A stretch of DNA of 64,000 nt from contig JBBQWZ010000033.1 of the NCBI GenBank assembly GCA_038210135.1, positions 1 through 64,000 on the forward strand, in the 5' to 3' direction. The notes under the pieces were generated by a model. That model had not been told where the DNA came from. It made no database searches and saw only the letters and a list, made by a program, of their open reading frames with translations. Positions 43,914 to 52,778 of the stretch are shown one piece after another (position 1 is the first letter of the stretch; every line of letters starts with the position of its first letter). Source of the stretch: JBBQWZ01 sp038210135 (GTDB lineage: Bacteria; Acidobacteriota; Terriglobia; Bryobacterales; Bryobacteraceae). The translations under genes and the position numbers were made by a program.

Positions 43914-45332
43914 TCATTCCGGCTTGGGCAGCAGTTGTTTTTGGACTTTGCCTAGCGCATTTCTAGGGAGCGAATCCACCGCGATGAATACCTTGGGCAC
44001 CTTGAACGAGGCCAGGCTTTCGCGGCAACGCTTCTCGAGCTCAGCGGCATCGAAGCCTCTCGCCGAAACGATGTACGCGGCGGGGACTTCGCCTTTCCGC
44101 GCGTCCGGCATTGCGGCGACAGCGGCTTCGTCCACCTCGGGCTGCTCCATCAGGAACTCTTCGATTTCTCTCGGGTAGATGTTAAAGCCGCCCGAAATAA
44201 TGAGGTCGCTGCGGCGTCCGCACAGCGTGTAATAGCCGTCCGCGGATCGAGTTGCCAAGTCGCCAGTCTTAAAATAGCCGTCAAGAAAAGCGTTGCGGGT
44301 GCGGACTTCATCACGCCAATATCCGGCAAACACATTCGGTCCGCGGAGGTGGACTTCGCCCGTTTGCGAATCGGCCACTTCCACTCCCCGTTCGTCGAGA
44401 ATCTTCACCGAGATGCCGGGTAAAGGAAATCCGACTGAGCCGGGTCTGCGTTCGCCGGCGTACGGGTTGCTCAAGTTCATCATCGTTTCCGTCATGCCGT
44501 AGCGCTCCAGGATGGTGTGTCCGAACAGGGTCCGGAATTCCTCGAGGACCTGCCCGGGAAGCGGAGCGGAACCGGAGACGAAGAGGCGCATGCGTCCTCC
44601 GATGGTGATGGCGGCTGTGGGTTCGGTTTCCAGAAGCCGGACGTAAATGGTGGGAACTCCGAAGAACAGCGTTGGCTGGAAGTCGAGGAATTCATCCGTC
44701 GCTTTCTGATACTCGAAGCGTTCGAGGACGCGCATGCGGCATCCGGAAAGCAGCCAGCAATGGATGCCGTTACCGAGCGCGTGGACGTGGAATAAGGGCA
44801 GCGCGAGCAGGAAGCGGTCGGCTTCGGTGATCTGCCAACAGGCGAGCAGGTTGATCGCGTTCGAGGCTAGGTTGTTGTGGGTGATGATGGCGCCTTTTGA
44901 AGCGCCGGTCGTTCCGGAGGTATAGACGAGGGCCGCGGGCGTGTCGCCGGTGAGGTGTTCGATGGGGCGGTCAGAAGATTTGGTGACGGCCTCAGCGACC
45001 AGCGCGGTGAGATTTTCAGCGGTGAGGAACAGGCGGGGTTCGGCGTCCTTTTGGATGTGGGCGATTTCGCGGTCCTTATAGAGGACGTTGACGGGGACGA
45101 AGAGGACGCCCAGCTTGACGCAGGCGAGGTAGAGGTCGATCATCTCGACACAGTTCGGTAGCTGAACCATTAGCCGATCGCCGCGTGCGAAGCCCTGATG
45201 ACGGAGCGCATGCGCCACGCGGTTGCTACGGGCCTCGATGTCGGCGAAAGTGAATTCCGTGCCTTGAAATTCGAGAGCGGTAGCGCTGGCGCGGAGTTTC
45301 AGGCTGAGATCGAAGAGGTCGGTGAGCGTCAT
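43914..45332 (-). CDS. Acyl-CoA synthetase (MatB-like AMP-forming)
   Basis: 472-residue ANL-superfamily enzyme. AMP-binding motif TPAALVYTSGTTGASKGAIITH (about 130-151), the YGMTETMMNLSNPYAGERRPG segment, and the C-terminal GRRSDLIISGGFNIYPREIE and catalytic lysine in PRNALGKVQK. The compact size and ALPLFHVHALGNG segment recall malonyl-CoA synthetases, but medium-chain or other acids are possible. The neighbouring MFS gene is on the same strand. Confidence 0.88.
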   Translation of the reverse strand: MTLTDLFDLSLKLRASATALEFQGTEFTFADIEARSNRVAHALRHQGFARGDRLMVQLPNCVEMIDLYLACVKLGVLFVPVNVLYKDREIAHIQKDAEPRLFLTAENLTALVAEAVTKSSDRPIEHLTGDTPAALVYTSGTTGASKGAIITHNNLASNAINLLACWQITEADRFLLALPLFHVHALGNGIHCWLLSGCRMRVLERFEYQKATDEFLDFQPTLFFGVPTIYVRLLETEPTAAITIGGRMRLFVSGSAPLPGQVLEEFRTLFGHTILERYGMTETMMNLSNPYAGERRPGSVGFPLPGISVKILDERGVEVADSQTGEVHLRGPNVFAGYWRDEVRTRNAFLDGYFKTGDLATRSADGYYTLCGRRSDLIISGGFNIYPREIEEFLMEQPEVDEAAVAAMPDARKGEVPAAYIVSARGFDAAELEKRCRESLASFKVPKVFIAVDSLPRNALGKVQKQLLPKPE

Positions 45333-45416
45333 GGTTTCGGTTGCGGGGAGGGTGTTTTTAGTAAGCGCGACTCTACGGTCGCGCCTCGTTTAGTAAGAGG
45401 GTGCGCGGTGGTCGGG

Positions 45417-45450
45417 AAGTCCCCTCCCTTACGGGCGGGGTTCAATCCGG
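45417..45450. repeat. Intergenic palindromic repeat, family A
   Basis: AAGTCCCCTCCCTTACGGGC then GGGGTTCAATCCGG; hairpin-forming variant between the acyl-CoA synthetase and MFS genes. Confidence 0.6.
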
Positions 45451-45459
45451 CGGAGGATG

Positions 45460-46743
45460 TCATGCGGGGAGTTCCTTTCCTTTGGTTTCGAAGCCCAAGG
45501 GAAGAAGCAGAAGGCCGATCAGGAAGGCGACGGAGGTCCAGGCGACCGGAGTGCCGATGGTTTGGTATTGAGCGACGGCGGCTCCGACGAGGAAGGTAAC
45601 TCCGGCGGCGACGAAGCGTCCGATGGAGGTCGCGAACGCGAAAGCGCTGGCGCGGCATTCGGTGGGATATTGCTCCGGCAGCCAGAGCGTGTAGACGGCG
45701 AAGTTGGCTCCGCCGACTCCGAGCAGGGCGAGCGTCGCGAAGAACCAGGGCAGGGCGTTTTCCTTCCAATAAAAGATACTGCCGAAGCCATACGCGACCG
45801 ATACGAACATCAGGGCGAAGAAAACGGCGAGCGTCGCGCGGCGTCCGATCTTTTCGGCGAGCGGCGCGACCAGCAGGCAGCCGGCAATGGTTCCGGCGGA
45901 AAGGATCATGGTGCCCCAGGAGGCGAATCGCGCCGACGTGGCCACGTCGTAGCCGGCTTTGGTCGCGAGCGCGGTGACTGAAGAAGGCACGTAGACGCTC
46001 CCGGCCCAGAGTCCGGTCATCGAGATCAGCAGGTACAGGCAATTGAGCAGCGTGCGGCCGCGGAGTTCGGATGTGAAGAGCGCCCGGAGCGGTGTGAAGA
46101 ACGAGCTTCTGACAGCCGCCGCTTTACGCTTCCACTTTTCCGGCTCCTTGACACCGTAGCGGATCAGGCTGACAAGAAGCGCCGGCGTTCCGCCGAGGAC
46201 GAACATAGCGCGCCAGCCGAAGTGGACTCCGATGGTGTAGTTGGCGATGGCGGCGAGGAAGATGCCGAAGTAATAGCCGGTGTGCATGAGGCCGGCTCCT
46301 GACACGCGGCGGTCTTCCGGCCATTCTTCAGCGACGAGGATTCCGCCGAGGGTCCATTCACCGCCGATGCCGAGTCCAGCGAGAAGGCGGAAGGCGGCGA
46401 GCTGCCAGATGTTGGTGGAGATGGCTCCGAGAAAAGTGAAGAGCGAGTAGCAAAGGATGGTGAGGGTCAGGGTGCGGACGCGGCCGAAGCGGTCGCCGAT
46501 AGGCCCCCACAGAAAAGCAAATCCCCAGCCGACCAGGAACAGCGCGAACAGGAGTCCGCCGTAGTAGCCGACGTTGCTTTGGCTGGCCGGGATTCCGGAT
46601 TGCGGAAGCAGTTCCTTCATCGCGGGCACCAGGACCAGCGCATAGATGAACGAGTCCATGCCATCCAGCGCCCAGCCACCCCAGGATGCCCAGAAGCCGC
46701 GGATTTGGTTTTTGCTGAGCGGCGTCCGCTCCCTGGTGGACAT
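45460..46743 (-). CDS. MFS transporter
   Basis: 427 residues with twelve helices. The signature WGPIGDRFGRVRTLT between helices 2 and 3 and the GLGIGGEWTLGGILVAEEWP phrase place it in the sugar/organic-acid symporter branch of the major facilitator superfamily. Its position just upstream of an acyl-CoA synthetase suggests uptake of an organic acid, as inference. A family A repeat separates the two. Confidence 0.9.
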   Translation of the reverse strand: MSTRERTPLSKNQIRGFWASWGGWALDGMDSFIYALVLVPAMKELLPQSGIPASQSNVGYYGGLLFALFLVGWGFAFLWGPIGDRFGRVRTLTLTILCYSLFTFLGAISTNIWQLAAFRLLAGLGIGGEWTLGGILVAEEWPEDRRVSGAGLMHTGYYFGIFLAAIANYTIGVHFGWRAMFVLGGTPALLVSLIRYGVKEPEKWKRKAAAVRSSFFTPLRALFTSELRGRTLLNCLYLLISMTGLWAGSVYVPSSVTALATKAGYDVATSARFASWGTMILSAGTIAGCLLVAPLAEKIGRRATLAVFFALMFVSVAYGFGSIFYWKENALPWFFATLALLGVGGANFAVYTLWLPEQYPTECRASAFAFATSIGRFVAAGVTFLVGAAVAQYQTIGTPVAWTSVAFLIGLLLLPLGFETKGKELPA

Positions 46744-46933
46744 GGTTTTTTATTGTGGCAGAGTGACGCCCGCTCCGGTGCCTTCCGTCCCGGAAAAACC
46801 TTCACCTCCGTCACCGACGCCGATGATGCCAGGCGCCACGCCACTGCCCTAACCCTCAATGTTCGTGGCAACCCTGGCGGTTTTGGCCAGCCTCCAAATC
46901 CTGCAAACGCCATCGCGCCGGCAAAAACCGTGA

Positions 46934-46961
46934 AGTGCCATAGGCCTCCGGCCTGTGCACT
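46934..46961. repeat. Intergenic palindromic repeat, family B
   Basis: An outer stem AGTGC/GCACT encloses CATAGGCCTCCGGCCTGT with the inner stem AGGCC/GGCCT. The best hairpin of family B in the window. Confidence 0.75.
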
Positions 46962-47037
46962 CAATCAAAGCCAGCACGAACCATCGAGGTCCGCAAAGGC
47001 GCCCGAGAACCGCGAGACCGTATGCTCCCTGATCGGC

Positions 47038-47066
47038 TGAAACCCCGAGCGTCAGCGAGGGGACTT
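47038..47066. repeat. Intergenic palindromic repeat, family A (inverted)
   Basis: TGAAACCCCGAGCGTCAGCG followed by AGGGGACTT; inverted relative to the copy at 47103. Confidence 0.65.
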
Positions 47067-47102
47067 CGCGAGGCGCGATGGGAAGAGTCTGTACGAAATT
47101 AC

Positions 47103-47134
47103 AAGTCCCGTCGCTTACGCTCCGGGTTCAATCC
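47103..47134. repeat. Intergenic palindromic repeat, family A
   Basis: AAGTCCCGTCGCTTACGCTC then CGGGTTCAATCC. Together with the copy at 47038 it makes an inverted pair about 37 bp apart, just before the pseudogene at 47143. Confidence 0.7.
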
Positions 47135-47142
47135 GAAGCAGG

Positions 47143-47541
47143 GTGATCAGGGAGCGCGAACTGACACGCTCCGCCCGCTTAGTCTTTATCACCGCTACGC
47201 CCGACGTCTCGTCTCTCACCCTGGCATCTCTCCGTTACACGGAACTGGCCGATTGCGGTGTTCCCGAGGACAAAATGAGTCTCTTGGTCAACCGCTACCA
47301 ACGGCGCGCCCTCCCCACCAGGGAGATTGAGCGAATCGTCGGCCATCCCGTCTTCATGACGTTGCCGGATGGCTCTCGCGATGTGCAGAACGCCATCGTC
47401 GAATCCCGCTTAGTCAGCTCGCATATCGGTTTCGCCCGCGCCTGCACGACTCTTGCAGGCAGAATCTGCGGAGCGCCGAAAGTGGAGCACGGCTTCTCCC
47501 GCTTCGCACTCCTCCAGAAGATCAGCCTGCTTGCCCGGTAG
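47143..47541 (+). pseudogene. C-terminal fragment of CpaE/MinD-like ATPase
   Basis: 132 codons that match only the second half of CpaE-type pilus-assembly ATPases: LVFITATPDVSSLTLASLRY, then MSLLVNRYQRRALPTREIERI, VFMTLPDGSRDVQNAIVESR. The P-loop half is missing and no other pilus gene is near. A pair of family A repeats lies directly before it. Probably a remnant left after a deletion or insertion. The GTG at 47143 is not expected to be a true start. Confidence 0.65.
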
Positions 47542-47971
47542 TTTCCTCAACGAAGCCCCGCGCATTCACCACGCGGGTACCGCCCGATTCCGCCGGATAA
47601 TGCTTCAGATTCCCCGTCACAAGAAAGTCCGCTTCCGCCGCCAATGCGCATTCGAGGAACCGGTTGTCGTCTTCGTCGCGCGCCGTGGTCACCGCCATGA
47701 CCGCCGCCGTCTCCCGCACTTTGGCACGCAGCGCATCTAACATTCCTCGCGAAGCCGCGCGAATCTTCACGAACTTCGCCCGAGCGAACACCTCTTCGTA
47801 TTCCGCCCAAACCTGCGGAGTCGCCCACGCCTCGACCGTGCCCGCCAACACCGAATCCACCACCGCCGCTTCGAGTCCCGCCGGCTTGAGAGTCGCCGAA
47901 ATCAGCACGTTGGTGTCGAGCACGATTCGCACGCGCTTCGAGTTTGCCACAATCGAATCTGTTCTTCCCAT
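47522..47971 (-). CDS. PIN domain ribonuclease-like toxin
   Basis: 149 residues of the COG1569-type PIN family. The acidic residues are in VLDTNVLIS, EYEEVF, ARDEDDNRFLECAL and ADFLVTGN, enough for an active metal site. No antitoxin gene is directly next to it. Its ATG at 47971 lies in the same CATG as the start of the divergent Thg1-like gene; a GTG just inside could be the real start. Confidence 0.85.
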   Translation of the reverse strand: MGRTDSIVANSKRVRIVLDTNVLISATLKPAGLEAAVVDSVLAGTVEAWATPQVWAEYEEVFARAKFVKIRAASRGMLDALRAKVRETAAVMAVTTARDEDDNRFLECALAAEADFLVTGNLKHYPAESGGTRVVNARGFVEETTGQAG

Positions 47972-48662
47972 GAAAGACGAACTCGGACAACAGATGAAGC
48001 GCGACTACGAGGACGCCCTGCGCCTCTATGTTCCGCGCCGGACGCACCTCGTCGTCCGGATCGACGGCCGCGCTTTTCACCAGTTCACGAAGAAGCTCGA
48101 ACGCCCTTATTGCCGTCCGCTCGCCGACGCCCTCGACAAAGCTGCTCTCCAGCTTTGCTCTGAGATGATCGGCTGCCGCTTCGCCTACGGCCAGAGCGAC
48201 GAGTACTCGTTCGTCTTGACCGACACCGAACCCGCCGACGCGGCCCTCTGGTTCGATGGCAACGTGCAGAAGATTGTCTCCGTCTCCGCCAGCTTTTTCA
48301 CTGCCCGCTTCAATCAGGCGTTCCCAACCGATCAGCCCGCCGCCTTCGACTCGCGTCTTCTCGTCATCGCGCAACGGACTGAGGTCGAAAAGTACCTGCT
48401 CTGGCGGCAGCTCGACGCGTCCGCCAATAGCTTGAACATGCTGGCATCGGCCCACTTTACGCACGCAGAACTGCTGGGGAAATCGACTGCCGAAAAGCAC
48501 GAACTACTGCACGCGAAGGGCGTCAATTGGGCCCTCGAAGCAGCCGACTTCAAGCGCGGCAGGGCTATCGTGCGCGAACCCGGCGGAGGCTGGCGCGTGG
48601 ATTTGGAGATCCCCATCTTCAACCGCGAACCCGCCTATCTCGAACGCGCTTTAATGCGCTAG
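47970..48662 (+). CDS. Thg1-like tRNA 3'-5' polymerase
   Basis: 230 residues of the tRNA(His) guanylyltransferase family, which adds nucleotides in the 3'-5' direction. The two-metal residues are in VVRIDGRAFHQF (aspartate) and YGQSDEYSFVL (aspartate and glutamate). The C-terminal RAIVREPGGGWRVDLEIPIF is also typical. Bacterial members (TLPs) can repair truncated tRNA 5' ends rather than add G-1. Starts at ATG 47970, in the CATG shared with the PIN gene. Confidence 0.9.
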   Translation: MKDELGQQMKRDYEDALRLYVPRRTHLVVRIDGRAFHQFTKKLERPYCRPLADALDKAALQLCSEMIGCRFAYGQSDEYSFVLTDTEPADAALWFDGNVQKIVSVSASFFTARFNQAFPTDQPAAFDSRLLVIAQRTEVEKYLLWRQLDASANSLNMLASAHFTHAELLGKSTAEKHELLHAKGVNWALEAADFKRGRAIVREPGGGWRVDLEIPIFNREPAYLERALMR

Positions 48663-49178
48663 CGTCACCACGCTGAGCGCCACTGCGATCCCAAAAATCG
48701 CCCCGCTCACCGCGATGTAGAAGAAGATGGAGCGCCGCGACAGAATCGCCAGCGACGAGAACACGATCGCCAGCTCCAGGAAAATCTCGCCGATGTGCAG
48801 CCGTAACGCCCGCCGCCCCATCAGGTCGCTCTCCGACTCGAACTCCTTGGCGCGAACCGAAATCTCCTCGCCTTCCTTGTCATAGCGTTCCGCGTTCGCC
48901 TTGTACTTCTCCGCCGCCTTGGTCGCGCTCTCGCCGGGAATTGTCGCCAGGATGTCGCGCGCCACATCCGACTGGTAGCGCCGAAGTGTTTTGGCCTGGT
49001 AATACGCCCACTGGTTCGCCGCCTTCTGCTGCGTCAGCAACTCCTCGGTCGTCGCAATGTGGCCGGACACCGCCACCACGGCGAGCGCCGCCGCGATGAT
49101 CGCCATTCCCGCGCCCGCGCGCCGGCTAAATGGATCGCCCGCATGCTCGGCGGATTCGTTCAGCTCTTCAACAGACAT
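48651..49178 (-). CDS. DUF4337 membrane protein
   Basis: 175 residues: one N-terminal helix (about 24-42), a charged coiled region (about 70-120) with KAAEKYKANAERYDKEGEE, and two C-terminal helices. This matches DUF4337, function unknown. Its end overlaps the end of the Thg1-like gene by 12 bp in convergent orientation. Confidence 0.85.
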   Translation of the reverse strand: MSVEELNESAEHAGDPFSRRAGAGMAIIAAALAVVAVSGHIATTEELLTQQKAANQWAYYQAKTLRRYQSDVARDILATIPGESATKAAEKYKANAERYDKEGEEISVRAKEFESESDLMGRRALRLHIGEIFLELAIVFSSLAILSRRSIFFYIAVSGAIFGIAVALSVVTLAH

Positions 49179-49220
49179 ACTGCGGATTGTCGCATTCCGG
49201 CGAACGTCCGCACGAACACT

Positions 49221-50741
49221 TTAGTTGATCTGGTACGCAACTACGCGCGTGTTCCAAACGCACCGCGCCGCGTCGCCGCCATAGTGCTGCGTGGTCCACA
49301 GTGTCTTGCCGTCCGGATCGAGCGCGGTTTGGACGCCCACCGCGTTGCCGACCGTCGCCATGTCCAGCGTGTTCAGGCAGGTGAACGGCTGCGTACCCGC
49401 CACCACCGTTGCCGGACCCGCGAACGTGTTCGGCGGATCGCTCGCCTTGCGCGTCCAGAGCAAAATCGACAGGTCTGTTGTCGCGCTCGATGAAACCGCG
49501 ACGATACCCGCGTTGCCTGCCGCGTCCACCCCGATGGTTGCGAACTCAGGATTGAAATCGGGACCCGCGATCTTGCCCGTCTGGCTGACCACGCAGGCGC
49601 CCGGCTTCGCGCAGTCGAGATCCACCCAGAACATCACGTTCGTCGTATCCGCACCCTGCTTGCCGCAGTCGCTGGTGCAAGGTCCCGAGGTCTCGACGCC
49701 ATAGATGTGCGACCCGCGCTGCACCAGGTTTGTCATCCGGTGACTCTCCGCTACCCGCAGGACAATCTTGTCGTCGCCCTTCTGCGGAATCGATCCCATC
49801 CGTCCGCAGCAGGGCTTGCTGTACAGCCAGACGTCTTCCGTACCGCCGATGCCGGTCTTCAATTCCTGCTCGGTGTAAGAACCCGTCGCGCCGCTCCAGG
49901 TAAAGCTGCTCACCACCCAACGGAACGGATAGTGGACCGAATTCTGGCAAGCGCCGATGACCGCGCGGTCGCAGGTCTTCGACAGGAACAGTGCCGGAGC
50001 GCCGGCTGGTTTGTTCTTCGTATGATCGACCGCGGGAAAGATATCGAGCGGCATGTTGTGTGCCCGGTTCATATGCGCCGGGGCCTTTTTCTGAGAGATC
50101 GCCGCCACCTCCGCCGCCGGAATCGCAAAACAGTCGTAGGCGAACTTGGGAATCGTGCGCGGACTCTCGTCGCCAACATGTCCGCCACACAGATAGATTC
50201 CGTTCTTGTCGTACCCAATGTGATTGGCCGGATCGAAGCGCATGCACGGACCCTCTCCGGTGCACGACGGATAGATCCCGCCCCACGCACCCGTCGCATC
50301 CGCATTCGCGCTCACCAGCAGAACATCGCTTTCGCCCGTGACGCTGATCATCCAGCGGTTCAAAAATTCGTTGAACACGATGCTCGGCTCATACGCGCCC
50401 GGCTTCGCCGTGTGCTTCGGATTCGCGTTGCGCACCTCGTGCACCGGATTCAAACCGGCGTTCCGAACCACCATGTCCATCGACGTGGAGTGCAGCAGCT
50501 TGCCGTGGTAATCGTAGACGCGCAAATGCTGCCACGTTACCTGGACCGCCTGCTTGCCATTCACAGCCAGATTCATCTCCGGGCGGTCGCAATGCGTGAC
50601 GCCAGATTCGCAAACTGCGAGTCCAGGTCCCCTGTCGCCGTCAAAGGAATGCACCACGGTCTGCGCCGCGGCAGATCCGGCAAACAGGCACGCGGCGAGG
50701 ACGGCTGCTCCCTTCCATATCGGATTTCGGGTCGATTTCAC
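49221..50741 (-). CDS. Hypothetical secreted Cys-rich protein
   Basis: 506 residues with a signal peptide (KGAAVLAACLFAGSAAAQT), then a largely beta-rich mature part with about 15 cysteines (for example CESGVTHCDRPEM, SCTGEGPCMRFD, SKPCCGRMG and PCTSDCGKQG). Repeated phrases such as EPSIVFNEFLNRWMISVTGE and WGGIYPSC suggest a propeller. No family is recognised. The cysteine pattern implies several disulfides outside the cytoplasm. Confidence 0.7.
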   Translation of the reverse strand: MKSTRNPIWKGAAVLAACLFAGSAAAQTVVHSFDGDRGPGLAVCESGVTHCDRPEMNLAVNGKQAVQVTWQHLRVYDYHGKLLHSTSMDMVVRNAGLNPVHEVRNANPKHTAKPGAYEPSIVFNEFLNRWMISVTGESDVLLVSANADATGAWGGIYPSCTGEGPCMRFDPANHIGYDKNGIYLCGGHVGDESPRTIPKFAYDCFAIPAAEVAAISQKKAPAHMNRAHNMPLDIFPAVDHTKNKPAGAPALFLSKTCDRAVIGACQNSVHYPFRWVVSSFTWSGATGSYTEQELKTGIGGTEDVWLYSKPCCGRMGSIPQKGDDKIVLRVAESHRMTNLVQRGSHIYGVETSGPCTSDCGKQGADTTNVMFWVDLDCAKPGACVVSQTGKIAGPDFNPEFATIGVDAAGNAGIVAVSSSATTDLSILLWTRKASDPPNTFAGPATVVAGTQPFTCLNTLDMATVGNAVGVQTALDPDGKTLWTTQHYGGDAARCVWNTRVVAYQIN

Positions 50742-50967
50742 GATTTCTGTCTCCTCTACGGTTGGACTGACACGTCAACGAGGAAACAATAACACGCGGC
50801 CTGGATGCGGCTCAAAATAGACAAGTCTACAGTTGATTGATCGGTCTGGCAGATCAGCCACGGGCGCGTGCCGCACCGGTCCACAGCGGAACTGCGTACC
50901 TTGCCGGCGCATATGCTACCTTACTGCCATGTGTGCACGCGGGTTTGGGATTGGTTCGAAAAAGCTA

Positions 50968-51789
50968 ATGAAAATGCTGGTTCTGGTCTTGCTGCTGGCC
51001 GTCGCCGCATCTGCCCAGGACGTCAAGCAGTGGGTGCGCGACGGCGACGACGCGTATCGCGCTCAGGATTACGCGAAGGCCGTGCAGTGTTACATCGCCG
51101 CCATCAAGCTGTCTCCGGAGATGCCCGAACTCTACGAGCGTCTAGGTACCGTCTACCAGGAACAGCATAATCAGCGCTATCTTCTCGCGTTCAAGAAGGC
51201 GGAAGAACTGCGCGCCAAGCGCGACGCGGCGGCTCCGCCCGCGGCGCCCGCTCCCAAGGGTTCGCCTGCGCTCGAAGCCGCAAAGGCAGCGTACGCCCAG
51301 AAGGATTACCCAGCGGCTTTGAAGGGCTTCCGTCCTCTCGCCGATAAAGGCGACCCGACCGCCGAGTTCGCCCTCGGCCTGATGTGCGAACAGGGCCAGG
51401 CGGGTCCAGTGGATTTCCGCGCCGCCGCCGTCTGGTACGACAAGGCCGCGCAACAAAAGCATCCGCAGGCGCTCACCAACCTCGCGTTCCTCTACATCGA
51501 AGGCAAAGGCGTCGTGCGGAACGCCGGGAAGGCGCGCAAGCTGTATCTCGACGCCGCGTCCCTCGGAATGGCGAGCGCCATGTTCAGCCTCGGCACCATG
51601 GATTATTCGGGCGAAGGCGGCGACATGGATTACGTCGCAGCGTACGTTTGGTGGAAGCGCGCGGCCAACCTCAACCACGCGAAAGCCGCCGCCAATCTGC
51701 CCAAGCTGGAACTGCAAATGAATGCCGGACAACTTGAGAAAGCCCGGCAACGTCTCAGCGAACCGTTCCCTCGTCCCGCCGGACGATAG
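50968..51789 (+). CDS. Exported TPR/Sel1-repeat protein
   Basis: 273 residues: signal peptide MKMLVLVLLLAVAASAQD, a TPR pair (GDDAYRAQDYAKAVQCYIAA), a Pro/Ala linker, then Sel1-like repeats (AEFALGLMCEQGQ, AAVWYDKAAQQKHPQALTNL, ARKLYLDAASLGMASAMFSL, AYVWWKRAANLNHAKAAANL). A periplasmic scaffold is likely. The start at 50968 or 50974 fits the leader; frames up to 50833 are open but unsupported. Confidence 0.82.
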   Translation: MKMLVLVLLLAVAASAQDVKQWVRDGDDAYRAQDYAKAVQCYIAAIKLSPEMPELYERLGTVYQEQHNQRYLLAFKKAEELRAKRDAAAPPAAPAPKGSPALEAAKAAYAQKDYPAALKGFRPLADKGDPTAEFALGLMCEQGQAGPVDFRAAAVWYDKAAQQKHPQALTNLAFLYIEGKGVVRNAGKARKLYLDAASLGMASAMFSLGTMDYSGEGGDMDYVAAYVWWKRAANLNHAKAAANLPKLELQMNAGQLEKARQRLSEPFPRPAGR

Positions 51790-52148
51790 CAAAGACTTAA
51801 GGCGCGACCGCGATCGCCGCTTTTTGCGTGGTGGCCCGAATAACGCCCAAATAGGCACCGCCGAGCCGGGATTTACGTTCGCGGGCAGCAGCACGTTTGG
51901 GCTGGCGACGGCCTTCGGTGCCGCGCCGGCATCCAGGAACCGTGTCGTCTTGCCGTCGAAGCGCGGATAGCCCACGAGGAAACCTTATACCGAGCCTTTT
52001 GGCGGCATGAAGGGAGCGACTTCGGGGACGAACGCGCATTGCGATATCATTTTGTCTACCTCACCCTCGACGTACGGAAATGCGACGAGTGGAAACAGGT
52101 AACTCCCTCAAGCGAAAACGGATTGAGCCACGAAGGGTAGAATTTCCA
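51790..52148. other. Gap without a recognisable gene
   Basis: About 360 bp. On the minus strand 51800-51975 has a coding-like base pattern (DAGAAPKAVASPNVLLPANV in translation), but no family or proper start is seen; it may be a remnant. Nothing else stands out. Confidence 0.4.
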
Positions 52149-52571
52149 GTGCCGGAAAACAAGACCAAAGCGACCCAGGCAAGCGTGTCCGCGTTTCTCG
52201 ACGCGATCGAAGATCCGAGCCGAAAAGCCGACGCCAAGGCCGTGATCAAGATGATGCAGAGCGCTTCCGGCGAAAAGCCAAAGATGTGGGGCCCGTCGAT
52301 TATCGGCTTCGGCAGTGTTCACTACAAATACGAGAGCGGCCGCGAAGGAGACACGCCGGTGATCGCATTCTCACCACGCAAGGAGGCGACGGTGCTCTAC
52401 TCGCTGACTGGTTCGAAAGACACTCCGGCATTGCTCGATAAGCTCGGAAAGCACACCACCGGCAAAGCTGGCAAAGGTTGTCTGTACGTCAAGAAACTGG
52501 AAGACGTGGACCGCGGCGTGTTGGAGACCCTGATTCAAGAGGCCGTGGCCTTGAAGCGCGGGAAGCACTGA
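52149..52571 (+). CDS. DUF1801 domain protein
   Basis: 140 residues. PENKTKATQASVSAFLDAIE opens the domain and MWGPSIIGFGSVHYKYESGR is the characteristic centre of DUF1801. The GTG at 52149 fits the family's N-terminus, with AAGGG about 12 bases upstream; an ATG at 52080 adds an unlikely basic leader. Function unknown. Confidence 0.85.
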   Translation: MPENKTKATQASVSAFLDAIEDPSRKADAKAVIKMMQSASGEKPKMWGPSIIGFGSVHYKYESGREGDTPVIAFSPRKEATVLYSLTGSKDTPALLDKLGKHTTGKAGKGCLYVKKLEDVDRGVLETLIQEAVALKRGKH

Positions 52572-52756
52572 ACGCGCAAGAAGTCGACGATGGTCAGGCT
52601 GTTGAGAATCGCTATCGCGCGGGCCAGTTCAAACCCTTGCTTCTCATCGCGCTTGTACTCCATGTCGTCGATCCAAACCAGACGGAGCACGCCCGCTAAA
52701 AGAGGGCAGCAGGGTAGGAAAACGCGCCAGAGCTGAGCAGAACGGTCATTTTTCAA
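52535..52756 (-). pseudogene. Possible N-terminal fragment of a PMT/GT39 glycosyltransferase
   Basis: 73 codons: a hydrophobic stretch (WRVFLPCCPLLAGVLRLVW) then IDDMEYKRDEKQGFELARAI. The DDMEYK-x-DE phrase is a usual first-loop motif of PMT-type glycosyltransferases. The frame ends soon after and runs into the DUF1801 gene, so it cannot be a whole enzyme. The call rests on one motif. Confidence 0.4.
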
Positions 52757-52778
52757 GAATTTAAGTTAGCATAGGCGC

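Larger units (their letters stand above)
46744..47142. other. Intergenic region with repeats and no gene
   Basis: About 400 bp with no gene I can support. It holds three palindromic repeats (46934, 47038, 47103). The part 46745-46930 has no recognisable coding family. Confidence 0.6.
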
